NCBI GenBank assembly: GCA_021733645.1
Contig: JAHREJ010000005.1
Location: 1-64,000, forward strand
Reading direction: 5' to 3'
Source of the DNA: Bacillus subtilis subsp. subtilis
GTDB taxonomy: Bacteria > Pseudomonadota > Gammaproteobacteria > Xanthomonadales > Xanthomonadaceae
DNA: 64,000 bases
Shown here: positions 1 through 7,789 of the stretch, in pieces
Position numbering within the stretch: position 1 is the first letter of the stretch
Layout of the letters: every line of letters begins with the position of its first letter
Notes under the pieces: generated by a model
Database searches by the model: none
What the model saw: the letters and a program-made list of their open reading frames with translations, nothing else
Told to the model about the DNA's origin: nothing
Program-made: the position numbers and the translations under genes

Positions 1-63
1 TCTTCCGAGTTCAATGTTCTTCAGGCCTTCAATATTCATGTCGTCAAGTAGCTTGGTCCACAT
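1..63 (-). CDS. Unknown protein, N-terminal fragment, partner of the NucA/NucB nuclease
   Basis: An open frame starts with ATG at 63-61 and runs off the window edge, giving only about 21 residues (begins MWTKLLDDMNIEGLKNI). A strong Shine-Dalgarno (GAGGAGG) lies just upstream and overlaps the end of the nuclease gene, whose stop at 74-76 is 10 nt away, so the two are probably translated from one mRNA. A small gene immediately after a secreted nuclease could be its immunity or accessory protein, but that is inference from position; too little sequence is visible to assign a family. Confidence 0.55.
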   Translation of the reverse strand, partial: MWTKLLDDMNIEGLKNIELGR

Positions 64-73
64 ATCTGCCTCC

Positions 74-1147
74 TCAGTCAACAACCTTCACCCAGAATTC
101 CTCGCCGTCCAAAACCCGGGCGTTATTGCACAGAAACGTCCCAAGGCGACCGCCCACCTTTTGGTTGTCCGCGCCTAAAATGAACCTGACCGACATCGAG
201 GCTTCCGGGGCCAGGGATGCGCCTTGGTTCGTCGCTGCAAAAGGGTACTCATCGCAGTTGAGACCTGTACCCACTTGGTCTGGGAATCGCGCTGCACATA
301 GCCTCTTCGACTCTGCGCGATTTTGTTTGTTTACTTTGTCGTTCATGAGCCGTGTCAGCGCTTTCCCGCGAAGCCCGGGGTCCTCATCCCAACGTCCAAC
401 CATTGCCGGCAGGATCTCCTGGGCGACCTTGATGTGCGCTGCCGATTCGTCTGTTTCCGAATCGCTCAAGCTGACGTCGAACACCGCCGGATAGCCTGAA
501 AATCTGCAGCCGGAAGTGCTCTTCTTCGACAGCCTGTCACAGCGCAATTGGGGAGCACTTGACTGTAAGAGGGATTGATCGGTGTTGAAGCGTGACAGCA
601 CCAGCTGCGTCTCTTCTCCCACTTTTCCGTCATCCGTGTCCAGGCCCATTGCCACCGTGAAGTCGTACGCGCCGGGTCCCGCAAGTGTCTGAGGTGCAAA
701 CTGCTGCTTTTCAGTGCAGCTTCCGCAGAAGATCTCTGGTGCGACGATCAGACCCGCCATCGCATTTCCTTCAACAGCCTCGAACACGACGCGAAGTCGA
801 TGGTTCCATCGGGTTCCTTTCTGCTGCACGGAAACATAGTCATACAGCGTGACGTTGGCCGACTCGGTGGTTCCCGTTTCCGGATTCGCTGAGCTGTACA
901 TCGCGGACCGCTTCACGCAGTAGTGCCTTCTCGACCCGGTGGCCTCTTCCTCATCCTTGTCCGTCGCATCCTTGCACGCTTCTTCGAAGGACATTTCAGG
1001 ATTCTGCAGGCTGTGCTCATAGTGCCTGAGCTCTACCAGCGTCATGCTGGCCACCATCTCGTCATCGGTGGGACAGCCTTCTTCATCCTGCGCATAGGCA
1101 GGCAATGCAAACAACGCGGCGGCCAAGGCCAGCGGAGTGAACTTCAT
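74..1147 (-). CDS. Secreted protein with C-terminal NucA/NucB-type deoxyribonuclease domain
   Basis: 357 residues with a clear Sec signal peptide (MKFTPLALAAALFALPAYAQ) and a middle region I do not recognise (about 25-260) with several cysteine pairs. The C-terminal 95 residues resemble the NucA/NucB nuclease family: NRAESKRLC (about 277-285), then CDEYPFAAT (298-306), the hallmark Asp-Glu motif, and a closing DGEEFWV segment. Family members are sporulation or competence nucleases or toxin domains; a signal peptide points to a periplasmic or exported DNase. Base composition is visibly less GC-rich than the rest of the window, which fits acquisition by transfer. It is followed at 10 nt by a small gene that may be its immunity partner. 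Domain call by motif only. Confidence 0.72.
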   Translation of the reverse strand: MKFTPLALAAALFALPAYAQDEEGCPTDDEMVASMTLVELRHYEHSLQNPEMSFEEACKDATDKDEEEATGSRRHYCVKRSAMYSSANPETGTTESANVTLYDYVSVQQKGTRWNHRLRVVFEAVEGNAMAGLIVAPEIFCGSCTEKQQFAPQTLAGPGAYDFTVAMGLDTDDGKVGEETQLVLSRFNTDQSLLQSSAPQLRCDRLSKKSTSGCRFSGYPAVFDVSLSDSETDESAAHIKVAQEILPAMVGRWDEDPGLRGKALTRLMNDKVNKQNRAESKRLCAARFPDQVGTGLNCDEYPFAATNQGASLAPEASMSVRFILGADNQKVGGRLGTFLCNNARVLDGEEFWVKVVD

Positions 1148-1625
1148 GTACTGCTCCTGGAAATGGGATGCGTCGGTGCATCCGGTATCCCGGTGTTACG
1201 CCTGCCCAGGACCTTGCGATGTAGGGGAATAGCACTGCGTGCCCGAAGCGTGATGCTTCGCCAGAGATGCCTGTGGCGCACCACACGCTTGCTGGGATGG
1301 ACGCGCGTGATCGCACTTGCCGACAGTGAGTCCGCAACGCAACGTTTTGGCGGAATCAACCTGATCTAGCGAGATGTAGTGCGCGGGCATCGCGCGCCTG
1401 GTTGAGATCACCCGCTGCCCGCCAAGAACGACACAGACAGACAGTCAAGCGCCGTGCGCTGTGGGCGCCAGAATGCGTGCGTCGGGTACACGGCGTGTCG
1501 TCTTCGGGGTGAATAGGGGCGTCCAGTCGGACAAGCGCTTCGATGTCCCCCCGTGCTCCGGTATGCTCCCGCCCGTCATGCGCCGCGAGTCAATCCGATT
1601 CAGCGCCACGTCGCGAAGGAAGATG
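1148..1625. other. Non-coding stretch between nuclease and membrane-protein genes
   Basis: About 480 nt with no convincing coding frame; the open frames here have no supporting start site or protein character. It contains a small perfect hairpin (CGAAGC-GTGAT-GCTTCG, 1244-1260) and lies upstream of two divergent genes, so both promoters should be here. I could not pick out convincing -35/-10 pairs. Confidence 0.5.
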
Positions 1626-2012
1626 ATGCCGACCACGTCAACGCGTCCCTGTATACGCATCTGCACGGCCGTGGCTACCTGCCTGCCACTGCCGGCGATG
1701 GCGTCGGACTTCACCGGCATGCTGACCGGCATGACCCTCATGCTGCTTGCGCTCACCCTGCTGGTGCTTCTGCCGATGCTGCTGTTCCGTCGGCATGCGT
1801 GGGTGCGGTGGTCCGGAGCGGTCCTGGGCAGCGTCGCACTGCTGATCGGTCTGGGCACGGTCGGTGTGGATACGTGGCGGGTGGTTGCGCGGACCGGTGC
1901 GGAAGACGTGCTGCCGGTAGGTGCGCGGCTGTTGGGCTACCTGATGGTGTGGCTTGCCGTTGCGTATGTCACCTGGCGCCTGCATCGCGCGCCTGCAGTG
2001 GGCCGGCGTTAG
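1626..2012 (+). CDS. Small membrane protein of unknown function
   Basis: 128 residues from ATG 1626; a GAAGGA ribosome site at 1615-1620 favours this start (the adjacent ATG 1623 is too close to it, and farther upstream ATGs lack a site). An N-terminal signal-like segment ending LPAMASDFTG is followed by three hydrophobic stretches (roughly 30-50, 58-78, 96-114) joined by short Arg-containing loops. I do not recognise a family. It stands alone; the next gene is 80 nt downstream and unrelated. Confidence 0.55.
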   Translation: MPTTSTRPCIRICTAVATCLPLPAMASDFTGMLTGMTLMLLALTLLVLLPMLLFRRHAWVRWSGAVLGSVALLIGLGTVGVDTWRVVARTGAEDVLPVGARLLGYLMVWLAVAYVTWRLHRAPAVGRR

Positions 2013-2092
2013 ATCCGGCGATACCCGCCACGTATCGCAGCAGCACACAACAGGTATTGGCTCCGGTTCTGCAACCGCCCGATGCTGTGGGC

Positions 2093-2971
2093 ATGACTAC
2101 ATCAAACCTCGTTTCCTTCCAGGGCCAGGTTGGCCTGGTTACCGGCGCCGCCAGTGGCCTTGGGCTGGCCTACAGCCGGTTGCTGGCCGCGCGCGGCGCG
2201 CAGGTGGTGATGCACGACGTGGGCGCGGGGCTGGATGGCCGCGGGCACGACCCGCAGCGCATCGCCGGGTCGGTCGCGTTGTTGCGCGACGCCGGGCGGG
2301 ACGTGCACGCTGCACACGGTCGCATCGATAATCGCGACGATTGTCGGGGGTTGATCGCCGACATCGTGGCGCGCCACGGGCGCATCGACTTCATCGTCCA
2401 CAACGCCGGTTGGGTGGAGTACCAGCCGATCCAGGACATCGATGACACCCACTTCGACCGCATGATGACCCTCGCCGCGAAGACGCCGCTGTGGCTGGCC
2501 CAGGCGGCATGGGCAACCATGCAGGCGCAGCGCCACGGCCGCATCGTGCTCACCACCTCCGACCGCGCGCTGTATCCGCAGTACGTGCAGAAAGGGCTGG
2601 CGGCGTATGCGGCGGCCAAGCTGGCGGCGGTGGGCATCGTCAATGTGCTGGCCGCCGAGGGTGCAGCGCACGGGATTGTGGTCAATGCGGTGTCGCCGGT
2701 GGCCAAGACCCGTATGTGGGGTGTGGACGGCGAGCCGGATGAGCTGCACCCCGACGCGGTGGCGCCCGGCGTGGCGTTCCTGGTGTCGGCGGCATGCGTG
2801 GACGGCGGCTGGGTCCTGCGTGCCAGCAACGGCCAGTTCCACGCCACGCGCAGCACCGAAGCCGACGGCGTGACCTATCCGCGCGATCTGCGCGCGGTGC
2901 GCGCCGTGAGCATCGAGGATGTTGCCGGGCAGTGGGCGGCAATCGCACCGAGGGTGGCTGAAACGCGCTGA
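2093..2971 (+). CDS. Short-chain dehydrogenase/reductase (SDR)
   Basis: 292 residues. Classical SDR features: cofactor-binding TGAASGLG at 17-24, HNAG at 103-106, catalytic Ser156 (TTS) and YAAAK at 172-176. The chain resembles the dehydrogenase domain of large multifunctional oxidoreductases (3-hydroxyacyl type), but substrate cannot be deduced. NAD(P)-dependent oxidation or reduction of a hydroxyl/keto group in the cytoplasm is expected. ATG 2093 is chosen because the Rossmann strand starts about a dozen residues later; the open frame upstream is not protein-like. A LysR regulator follows 54 nt downstream on the same strand. Confidence 0.85.
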   Translation: MTTSNLVSFQGQVGLVTGAASGLGLAYSRLLAARGAQVVMHDVGAGLDGRGHDPQRIAGSVALLRDAGRDVHAAHGRIDNRDDCRGLIADIVARHGRIDFIVHNAGWVEYQPIQDIDDTHFDRMMTLAAKTPLWLAQAAWATMQAQRHGRIVLTTSDRALYPQYVQKGLAAYAAAKLAAVGIVNVLAAEGAAHGIVVNAVSPVAKTRMWGVDGEPDELHPDAVAPGVAFLVSAACVDGGWVLRASNGQFHATRSTEADGVTYPRDLRAVRAVSIEDVAGQWAAIAPRVAETR

Positions 2972-3025
2972 TGACCACGTCCGGCCACGTAGACTGGGGC
3001 CTGTTGTTGCCAACTACCCGGGCTC

Positions 3026-3943
3026 ATGGTCGATCTTCGCCAACTCCGCCAGTTCGTTGCCGTCGCCGAAGAGCTGCATTTCCACCGTGCGGCGGCGCGC
3101 CTGCACATGTCGCAGCCGCCGTTGACCGCGGCCATCCGCAAGCTGGAAGACGACATCGGCAGTGCGTTGATCCTGCGGGGCAACCGCACGCTGGGGCTCA
3201 CCGCAGCGGGTCAGGTGCTGCTGGGCGAGGCACGGCTCACCCTGCAGCAGGCCGAGCACGCACTGCAGGCCACCCGCGATGCCGCGGTCGGGCGCACCGG
3301 AACCGTGCGCCTGGGCTATGTGGGCAGCGCGCTGTACGGGCGCTTGCCGCCGTTGATCCGCCGGTTCCGCGGCACTCATCCGCAGGTGCGGCTGGAGTTG
3401 ATCGAGGCCACATCGGCGCAGCAGGTGCGGATGCTGCGTGAACAGCGCCTGGAGGTCGGTGTGCTGATTCCGCCGGTGCACGAGGCCGGTGACATGCACC
3501 TGCGCGACTTCGACGCGGACCACCTTGCCATCGCGCTGCCGCGTTCGCACCGATTGCTGGATCACGGGCCGGTGACATTGCCGGACGTGGCCAACGAACC
3601 GTTCGTGCTGTGGCCCGCGCGCGAAGGGCAGGGCTTCCATGCCCAGGTACTCCGGTTGTGCGCGGCGGCCGGGTTCGTGCCGCAGGTGGTGCAGGAAGCC
3701 CACGGCATGCATGCGGTGCTGTCGCTGGTGGCGGTGGAGGCGGGTATTGCGATCGTGCCGGCGAGCATGGCCGGTTTCCGCAGCGAGGACATCATATACG
3801 AGCCGCTGCAGGGCCCGTCGGCGCGTTTCGTACTGCAGTTGTGTACCCGTGAGGGACCGATCGCACCGGCGCTGCAGCAGTTTCTAGCGGCCGCGCAGCG
3901 GCCACCGTGCGTGGTTGAACGCGCCGATGCCGCTGGCGCCTGA
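3026..3943 (+). CDS. LysR-family transcriptional regulator
   Basis: 305 residues. The N-terminal winged helix-turn-helix is typical (LRQFVAVAEELHFHRAAARL, then SQPPLTAAIRKLE, about 4-45), followed by a co-inducer-binding domain (about 90-295). The PPLT variant of the HTH and the overall shape resemble the BenM/CatR-like branch of LysR proteins, which often respond to small aromatic or organic acids; that is family knowledge, not a specific prediction. It is co-directional with the SDR gene rather than divergent from a target, so its regulon is unclear. Confidence 0.88.
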   Translation: MVDLRQLRQFVAVAEELHFHRAAARLHMSQPPLTAAIRKLEDDIGSALILRGNRTLGLTAAGQVLLGEARLTLQQAEHALQATRDAAVGRTGTVRLGYVGSALYGRLPPLIRRFRGTHPQVRLELIEATSAQQVRMLREQRLEVGVLIPPVHEAGDMHLRDFDADHLAIALPRSHRLLDHGPVTLPDVANEPFVLWPAREGQGFHAQVLRLCAAAGFVPQVVQEAHGMHAVLSLVAVEAGIAIVPASMAGFRSEDIIYEPLQGPSARFVLQLCTREGPIAPALQQFLAAAQRPPCVVERADAAGA

Positions 3944-3975
3944 CAGGGCGCGCGCCACCGCGGGTGCGCAACCCA

Positions 3976-4773
3976 TCAGGGGTAGTGGCGAAGATCCTGG
4001 GTGATGCGGAACACATCGCTGACCGTGTAAAGGCCGTCATGCCGCAGCAGGTGGCGGTTGTCCGGGCCTTCGGCGCCGCTGGCGAGCAGCACGAACTGAT
4101 GGGCTGGATCGGGCTGGTGGATCAGGCCGAACAGGGCATGCCGGAACAGGTAGCTGTCCTCGCCGTTGGTGCGCGTGCCGCGCGCACACAGGGCGCGCAA
4201 TGCCGCGATCGTCGGCGGCTCCTGTTGCAGATAATCGTAGAACTCCACGATGGGCGCACCGTGGCCGACCGACAGCACGTACATGGCGTGGTAGCGGTCG
4301 TCCACGCGCACCGATGCCACATCCCCGGCACGCCACTGCGTGTGTCCCTTCTGGTGTCCCGGCCGGCGCGTTGGCATCACCGGTGCGCTGAGCAGCAGCG
4401 CGCGGATTTCCGCGCTCCTGCGCTGGAAGTGGTCACTCAGGGCCACCGCATCGTTCAATGCCTTGATCGCGGCAATGGCGCGGGCAGTGAGCGCTGGGCA
4501 GTGGAAGCCCTGCTGGTGCAGCGCCGTGGCCAGTGCCAGTGCGATGGTGTGGCGATACAGGGGCGTGGCAACGGTGTCGTCGCTGTCGAGTACGCCCTGC
4601 CAACGCAGCATCAGCGTGTCGATGACGTCTGCGCCGATCTCGGCCTGGGCACGGGCGGCCTTGTCCGGTGAAAGCCTGGCCCACCGCGCGCAGCGTTTCA
4701 CGTCGTTCTCGATCGCCTCCACCAGCACCCCGCCGGCAAGCTGGTTGAGAATGCTGCGATGGGTCATGGGCAT
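3976..4773 (-). CDS. Conserved-looking cytoplasmic protein, function unknown
   Basis: 265 residues with no signal peptide or membrane segment. The first 130 residues look helical; the second half has a beta-rich run (GDVASVRVDDRYHAMYVLSV) that might form a small SH3- or barrel-like fold. No catalytic motif is visible. Start taken at ATG 4773; ATG 4767 (MTHRS) is an alternative and neither has a strong ribosome site. It converges with the LysR gene and is separated by 81 nt from the small membrane gene upstream. Confidence 0.6.
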   Translation of the reverse strand: MPMTHRSILNQLAGGVLVEAIENDVKRCARWARLSPDKAARAQAEIGADVIDTLMLRWQGVLDSDDTVATPLYRHTIALALATALHQQGFHCPALTARAIAAIKALNDAVALSDHFQRRSAEIRALLLSAPVMPTRRPGHQKGHTQWRAGDVASVRVDDRYHAMYVLSVGHGAPIVEFYDYLQQEPPTIAALRALCARGTRTNGEDSYLFRHALFGLIHQPDPAHQFVLLASGAEGPDNRHLLRHDGLYTVSDVFRITQDLRHYP

Positions 4774-4854
4774 GGGGTGTATCCGATCCGTTGGAAGCGC
4801 ATCAGCATACTGCCCCCCACAGACCGTGCGGGCCGGGCCGGCAACCGGTCGTGC

Positions 4855-5037
4855 TCAGCGCGTGCGTTTTACCCAGGTGCGCACGGCGAGCGCGATCAGG
4901 CCGGCGAAGATCACCCACGAGACCACGTCGAACACGCCGTCGCCGATCAAGGCGCTGACCAGCCCCAGCACGCTGGCGGCGGCAATCCAGGCCGGTGCGG
5001 CAAACGGGCTGCGCGGTGGCGGGGACGGTGTGTTCAT
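4855..5037 (-). CDS. Small two-helix membrane protein downstream of PepSY protein
   Basis: 60 residues, from an ATG that overlaps the stop codon of the PepSY gene (ATGA at 5037-5034), so translation is coupled. A proline-rich N-terminus is followed by two hydrophobic helices (about 15-31 and 36-53) and a basic tail (RTWVKRTR). Probably a small partner or accessory subunit of the PepSY membrane protein; no known family recognised. Confidence 0.65.
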   Translation of the reverse strand: MNTPSPPPRSPFAAPAWIAAASVLGLVSALIGDGVFDVVSWVIFAGLIALAVRTWVKRTR

Positions 5038-6170
5038 TCGGCGGCGCCGGTCCGCGCGGCGCGTTCGATCTCGCTCACGCGCGTTTCGGTACTGCCACGC
5101 TTGAACCACAGGTACAGCCCGCTGATGAGCACGGCAATGGTGAGCAGGTCCAGCAGCGCCCAGAGGATCTTGAGCGGCAGTTTGCCGTAGTCGCCGAAGT
5201 GCAGCGGCTGGCTGAGCAGCAGCACGCTCATGTACACCGGCAGCTGCGGCTGCGCGGTGAGCGCGCCGGTTTGTGCATCGATGAGCACCGGGCGGTACAG
5301 GCGTTCGGTGAGGGCGGTGTTGCCCTGCATGAACACGCCATAGTGGTGATTGCCGCTGTAACCGGTGCCGGGAAAGCTGACGAAGGCCGGGCGCATGCCC
5401 GGTTCGGCGGCGCGCGCGGTGTCCACCGCAGCCTGCAGCGAGGCCAGCGTGGTGGGGCGTGGCTGGCCCACGTAGCGCGCGGCGAACGCGCCGAGCTGCT
5501 GGCCCTGCCAGGCCTGCTCGAGCGGCTTGGCGATGGTGTTGATGGCCCCGGTGATGCCCACCACCAGTGCCCAGCCCAGGGTGACCACGCCGAGCACGTT
5601 GTGCAGGTCCAGCCAGGCCAGCCGGCGGCTGCGCCCGGTGCGCAGGGTGCCGAACGGCTGCTTGCGCATGAACGGGCCGTACAGCACCAGCCCGGAAATG
5701 ATGGCCGCGGCGAACAGCAGGCCCATCGCACCCAGGAACAACAGGCCTGGCAGGCCCAGGAACAGGTCGGTGTGCAGGCGGTACAGGAAGTACATCACTC
5801 CTTCGTTGAACTGCGCGGCCGGCAGCACCTGGCCGCTGATGGCGTGCAGCAGCACGGTCTGCATCTGTGGCGGCGGGGTGTCGGCGCGTGCGCCGGTGTT
5901 GACGTACACGGTGGGGGCGTCGGGGTCCCACCCCACGAACAGCGGCACGTTGCCAGGATACTGCGCCAGTGCGGTGCTCACCTGCGCATCGAGGTCGCGC
6001 GGGGCGTCCGCGGTGGCCGGCGCGTCCACATGGGGTTCGGCCAGGTGGGCGATCTCTTCGCCGAACACCAGTGGCAGGCCGGTCAGGCACAACAGCAGCA
6101 GGAACAAGGTGCAGACCAGGCTGGTCCATTTGTGCACGAGGAACCAGGCTTTCAGGGTGGTGCGTTGCAT
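5034..6170 (-). CDS. PepSY-associated transmembrane protein (iron-reductase type)
   Basis: 378 residues from ATG 6170; the upstream extension is Arg/His-rich and not protein-like. The N-terminus MQRTTLKAWFLVHKWTSLV is the typical first helix of PepSY_TM proteins, with the conserved HKWTSL, followed by a large periplasmic loop and further helices around 145-170, 190-215 and 330-355. The family includes inner-membrane proteins associated with ferric-siderophore reduction and TonB uptake loci. No TonB receptor or Fur box is seen beside it here. It overlaps a 60-residue membrane protein by 4 nt. Confidence 0.85.
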   Translation of the reverse strand: MQRTTLKAWFLVHKWTSLVCTLFLLLLCLTGLPLVFGEEIAHLAEPHVDAPATADAPRDLDAQVSTALAQYPGNVPLFVGWDPDAPTVYVNTGARADTPPPQMQTVLLHAISGQVLPAAQFNEGVMYFLYRLHTDLFLGLPGLLFLGAMGLLFAAAIISGLVLYGPFMRKQPFGTLRTGRSRRLAWLDLHNVLGVVTLGWALVVGITGAINTIAKPLEQAWQGQQLGAFAARYVGQPRPTTLASLQAAVDTARAAEPGMRPAFVSFPGTGYSGNHHYGVFMQGNTALTERLYRPVLIDAQTGALTAQPQLPVYMSVLLLSQPLHFGDYGKLPLKILWALLDLLTIAVLISGLYLWFKRGSTETRVSEIERAARTGAAE

Positions 6171-6240
6171 TCGGCTGGTGCAGGGCTGGCGGGGATGCGG
6201 GCGATGGTACGTGATGCGGCCGGAGCGGTCAGCGGCGCGG

Positions 6241-6654
6241 TCATTGAGCCGGCACACGGTCGGCAGGGTGGTTGACCCCGTCGTTCACCGGCACCTCGCC
6301 CAGCGCATAGGGGTTGATCCCCTCCAGGCAACCGAGGTTGTAACCGTACTCATCCGGAGACGAACGGCGCTGGTGGTGGGTGTAGATCCCGCAGGTGCCG
6401 CAGAACCAGTGCTTGGCCACGTGTGTGTTGAACTGGTACAGGCGCAGTGCGTCTTCGCCCTGGACCACCTCAAGGTCGGCCAGCTTCACCGAGGCGACGA
6501 TGGCGCCCTTGCGCCGGCACAGCGAGCAGTCGCAGCGCCGCGGCGCCAGCACCCCATCGGGGAGATGCAGGCGCAGCACCACGGCACCGCAATGGCAGCG
6601 CGCCAGATGGTGGCGTTGGATCGGCACGCCTCCGATGGAATCCAGACCTGGCAT
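6241..6654 (-). CDS. GFA/CENP-V-family zinc protein
   Basis: 137 residues. Zinc-binding cysteines appear in the family order: CHCG (near residue 20), CDCSLC (about 41-46) and CGTCG (about 85-89). The family is named for glutathione-dependent formaldehyde-activating enzyme, but most members have no proven activity, so formaldehyde-glutathione adduct handling is only a possibility. ATG 6654 is used; the longer frame has a non-conserved N-terminus. It stands alone, 70 nt upstream of the PepSY gene start. Confidence 0.85.
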   Translation of the reverse strand: MPGLDSIGGVPIQRHHLARCHCGAVVLRLHLPDGVLAPRRCDCSLCRRKGAIVASVKLADLEVVQGEDALRLYQFNTHVAKHWFCGTCGIYTHHQRRSSPDEYGYNLGCLEGINPYALGEVPVNDGVNHPADRVPAQ

Positions 6655-6775
6655 GGCAGCGGCCTCACGTGGGTAGGACCTGGAGTATGTCGTGGTCCCA
6701 ACCTGAACAGGCGGACATGTTCCCCACACCGCGGTTATGGCTAACTAGCGCCCCGAACCAACGACGGAACGACGC

Positions 6776-7789
6776 GTGAAGAAGGCAGGACGATGGGGGC
6801 TGGCACTGTTGATGCTGGGCGCGGCGCTGTGGGTGACCGGTCTGCTGGCCTACCAGCTTCCCGGCCCGGATTGGCTGCGCTGGCTGGCGATCGGGGCATG
6901 GGGCGGTTTCGCGCTGACCGTTTCGGTGGCGGTGGCGCGCGCGCGCGCCGGGCGCTGGCCGGGCGCGCTGTTCGTGGCCGCACTGGTGGCCTCGGGGGTG
7001 TGGTGGCTGCTGCTGACCCCGCGCCAGGACCGGGTCTGGGCCGATGACGTGGCGCAGCGGCTGAAGGTGGTCCAGTTCGATGGCCGCCACGTCGTGCTGG
7101 ACAACGTGCGCGACTTCACCTGGCGCAGCGAGGACGACCACGATGTGCGCTGGGTGCAGCGCCACTACGACCTGGACCAGTTGCGCTCGGCCGACCTGGT
7201 GATGTCCTACTGGATGGGGCCGATGATCGCCCACACGTTGATCTCGTTCGGTTTCGCCGACGGGCGCCACCTGGTGTTCTCGCTGGAGATCCGCAAGGAG
7301 CGCGGCGAGTCGTTCTCGGCGTTGGGCGGCTTCTTCCGCAAATTCGAGATGACCCTGGTGGCGGCCGAGGAAACCGACATCGTGCGCGTACGCAGCAACG
7401 TGCGCGGCGAAGATGTGTATCTGTACCGCCTCTACGGCATGACCCCCGCGCAGCTCAAGGGCCTGTTCGTGTCCTACCTGGGTGAAGCACGCACGCTGGA
7501 TGCCGCGCCGGCGTTCTACAACACGTTGACCAGCAACTGCACCACCATCGTCTACGCGCTGGCCAAGCAGGTCGCGCCGGGCCTGCCGCTGGATTACCGC
7601 CTGCTGGTGTCCGGCTACTTCGCCGAGTACGCGCGTGATCTGGGCGTGCTGACCCCGGGCGTGGACTTCGCCACGCTGAAGGCACGCGGGCGCATCACCG
7701 ACCGCGCACGCGCCGCCGGCGATGCGCCCGATTTCTCCCGATTGATCCGCCAGGGCGTCCCCGGCACCGAGCAAGGAAACGTTCCATGA
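6776..7789 (+). CDS. DUF4105 membrane protein
   Basis: 337 residues from GTG 6776. Three N-terminal membrane helices (about 8-27, 36-56, 62-80) precede a soluble domain matching DUF4105 in character: YWMGPMIAHTLISFGFADGR, the SALGGFFRKFE stretch and an NTLTSNCTT segment with conserved Asn-Cys. DUF4105 proteins are thought to be papain-like or membrane-associated hydrolase relatives, but activity is not established. The stop overlaps the start of the next gene (ATGA, 7786-7789), so the protein is co-translated with a lipoprotein hydrolase. Confidence 0.8.
   Translation: MKKAGRWGLALLMLGAALWVTGLLAYQLPGPDWLRWLAIGAWGGFALTVSVAVARARAGRWPGALFVAALVASGVWWLLLTPRQDRVWADDVAQRLKVVQFDGRHVVLDNVRDFTWRSEDDHDVRWVQRHYDLDQLRSADLVMSYWMGPMIAHTLISFGFADGRHLVFSLEIRKERGESFSALGGFFRKFEMTLVAAEETDIVRVRSNVRGEDVYLYRLYGMTPAQLKGLFVSYLGEARTLDAAPAFYNTLTSNCTTIVYALAKQVAPGLPLDYRLLVSGYFAEYARDLGVLTPGVDFATLKARGRITDRARAAGDAPDFSRLIRQGVPGTEQGNVP

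Noticed and set aside
2102-3013. 303-codon minus-strand frame opposite the SDR
   Set aside because: The SDR in the other direction has all catalytic motifs; this frame is Arg/His-rich shadow.
5034-6260. Fur box upstream of the 5-kb PepSY gene
   Set aside because: No sequence resembling the GCAAATCATTCTCATT pattern was found between the gene and its neighbour.
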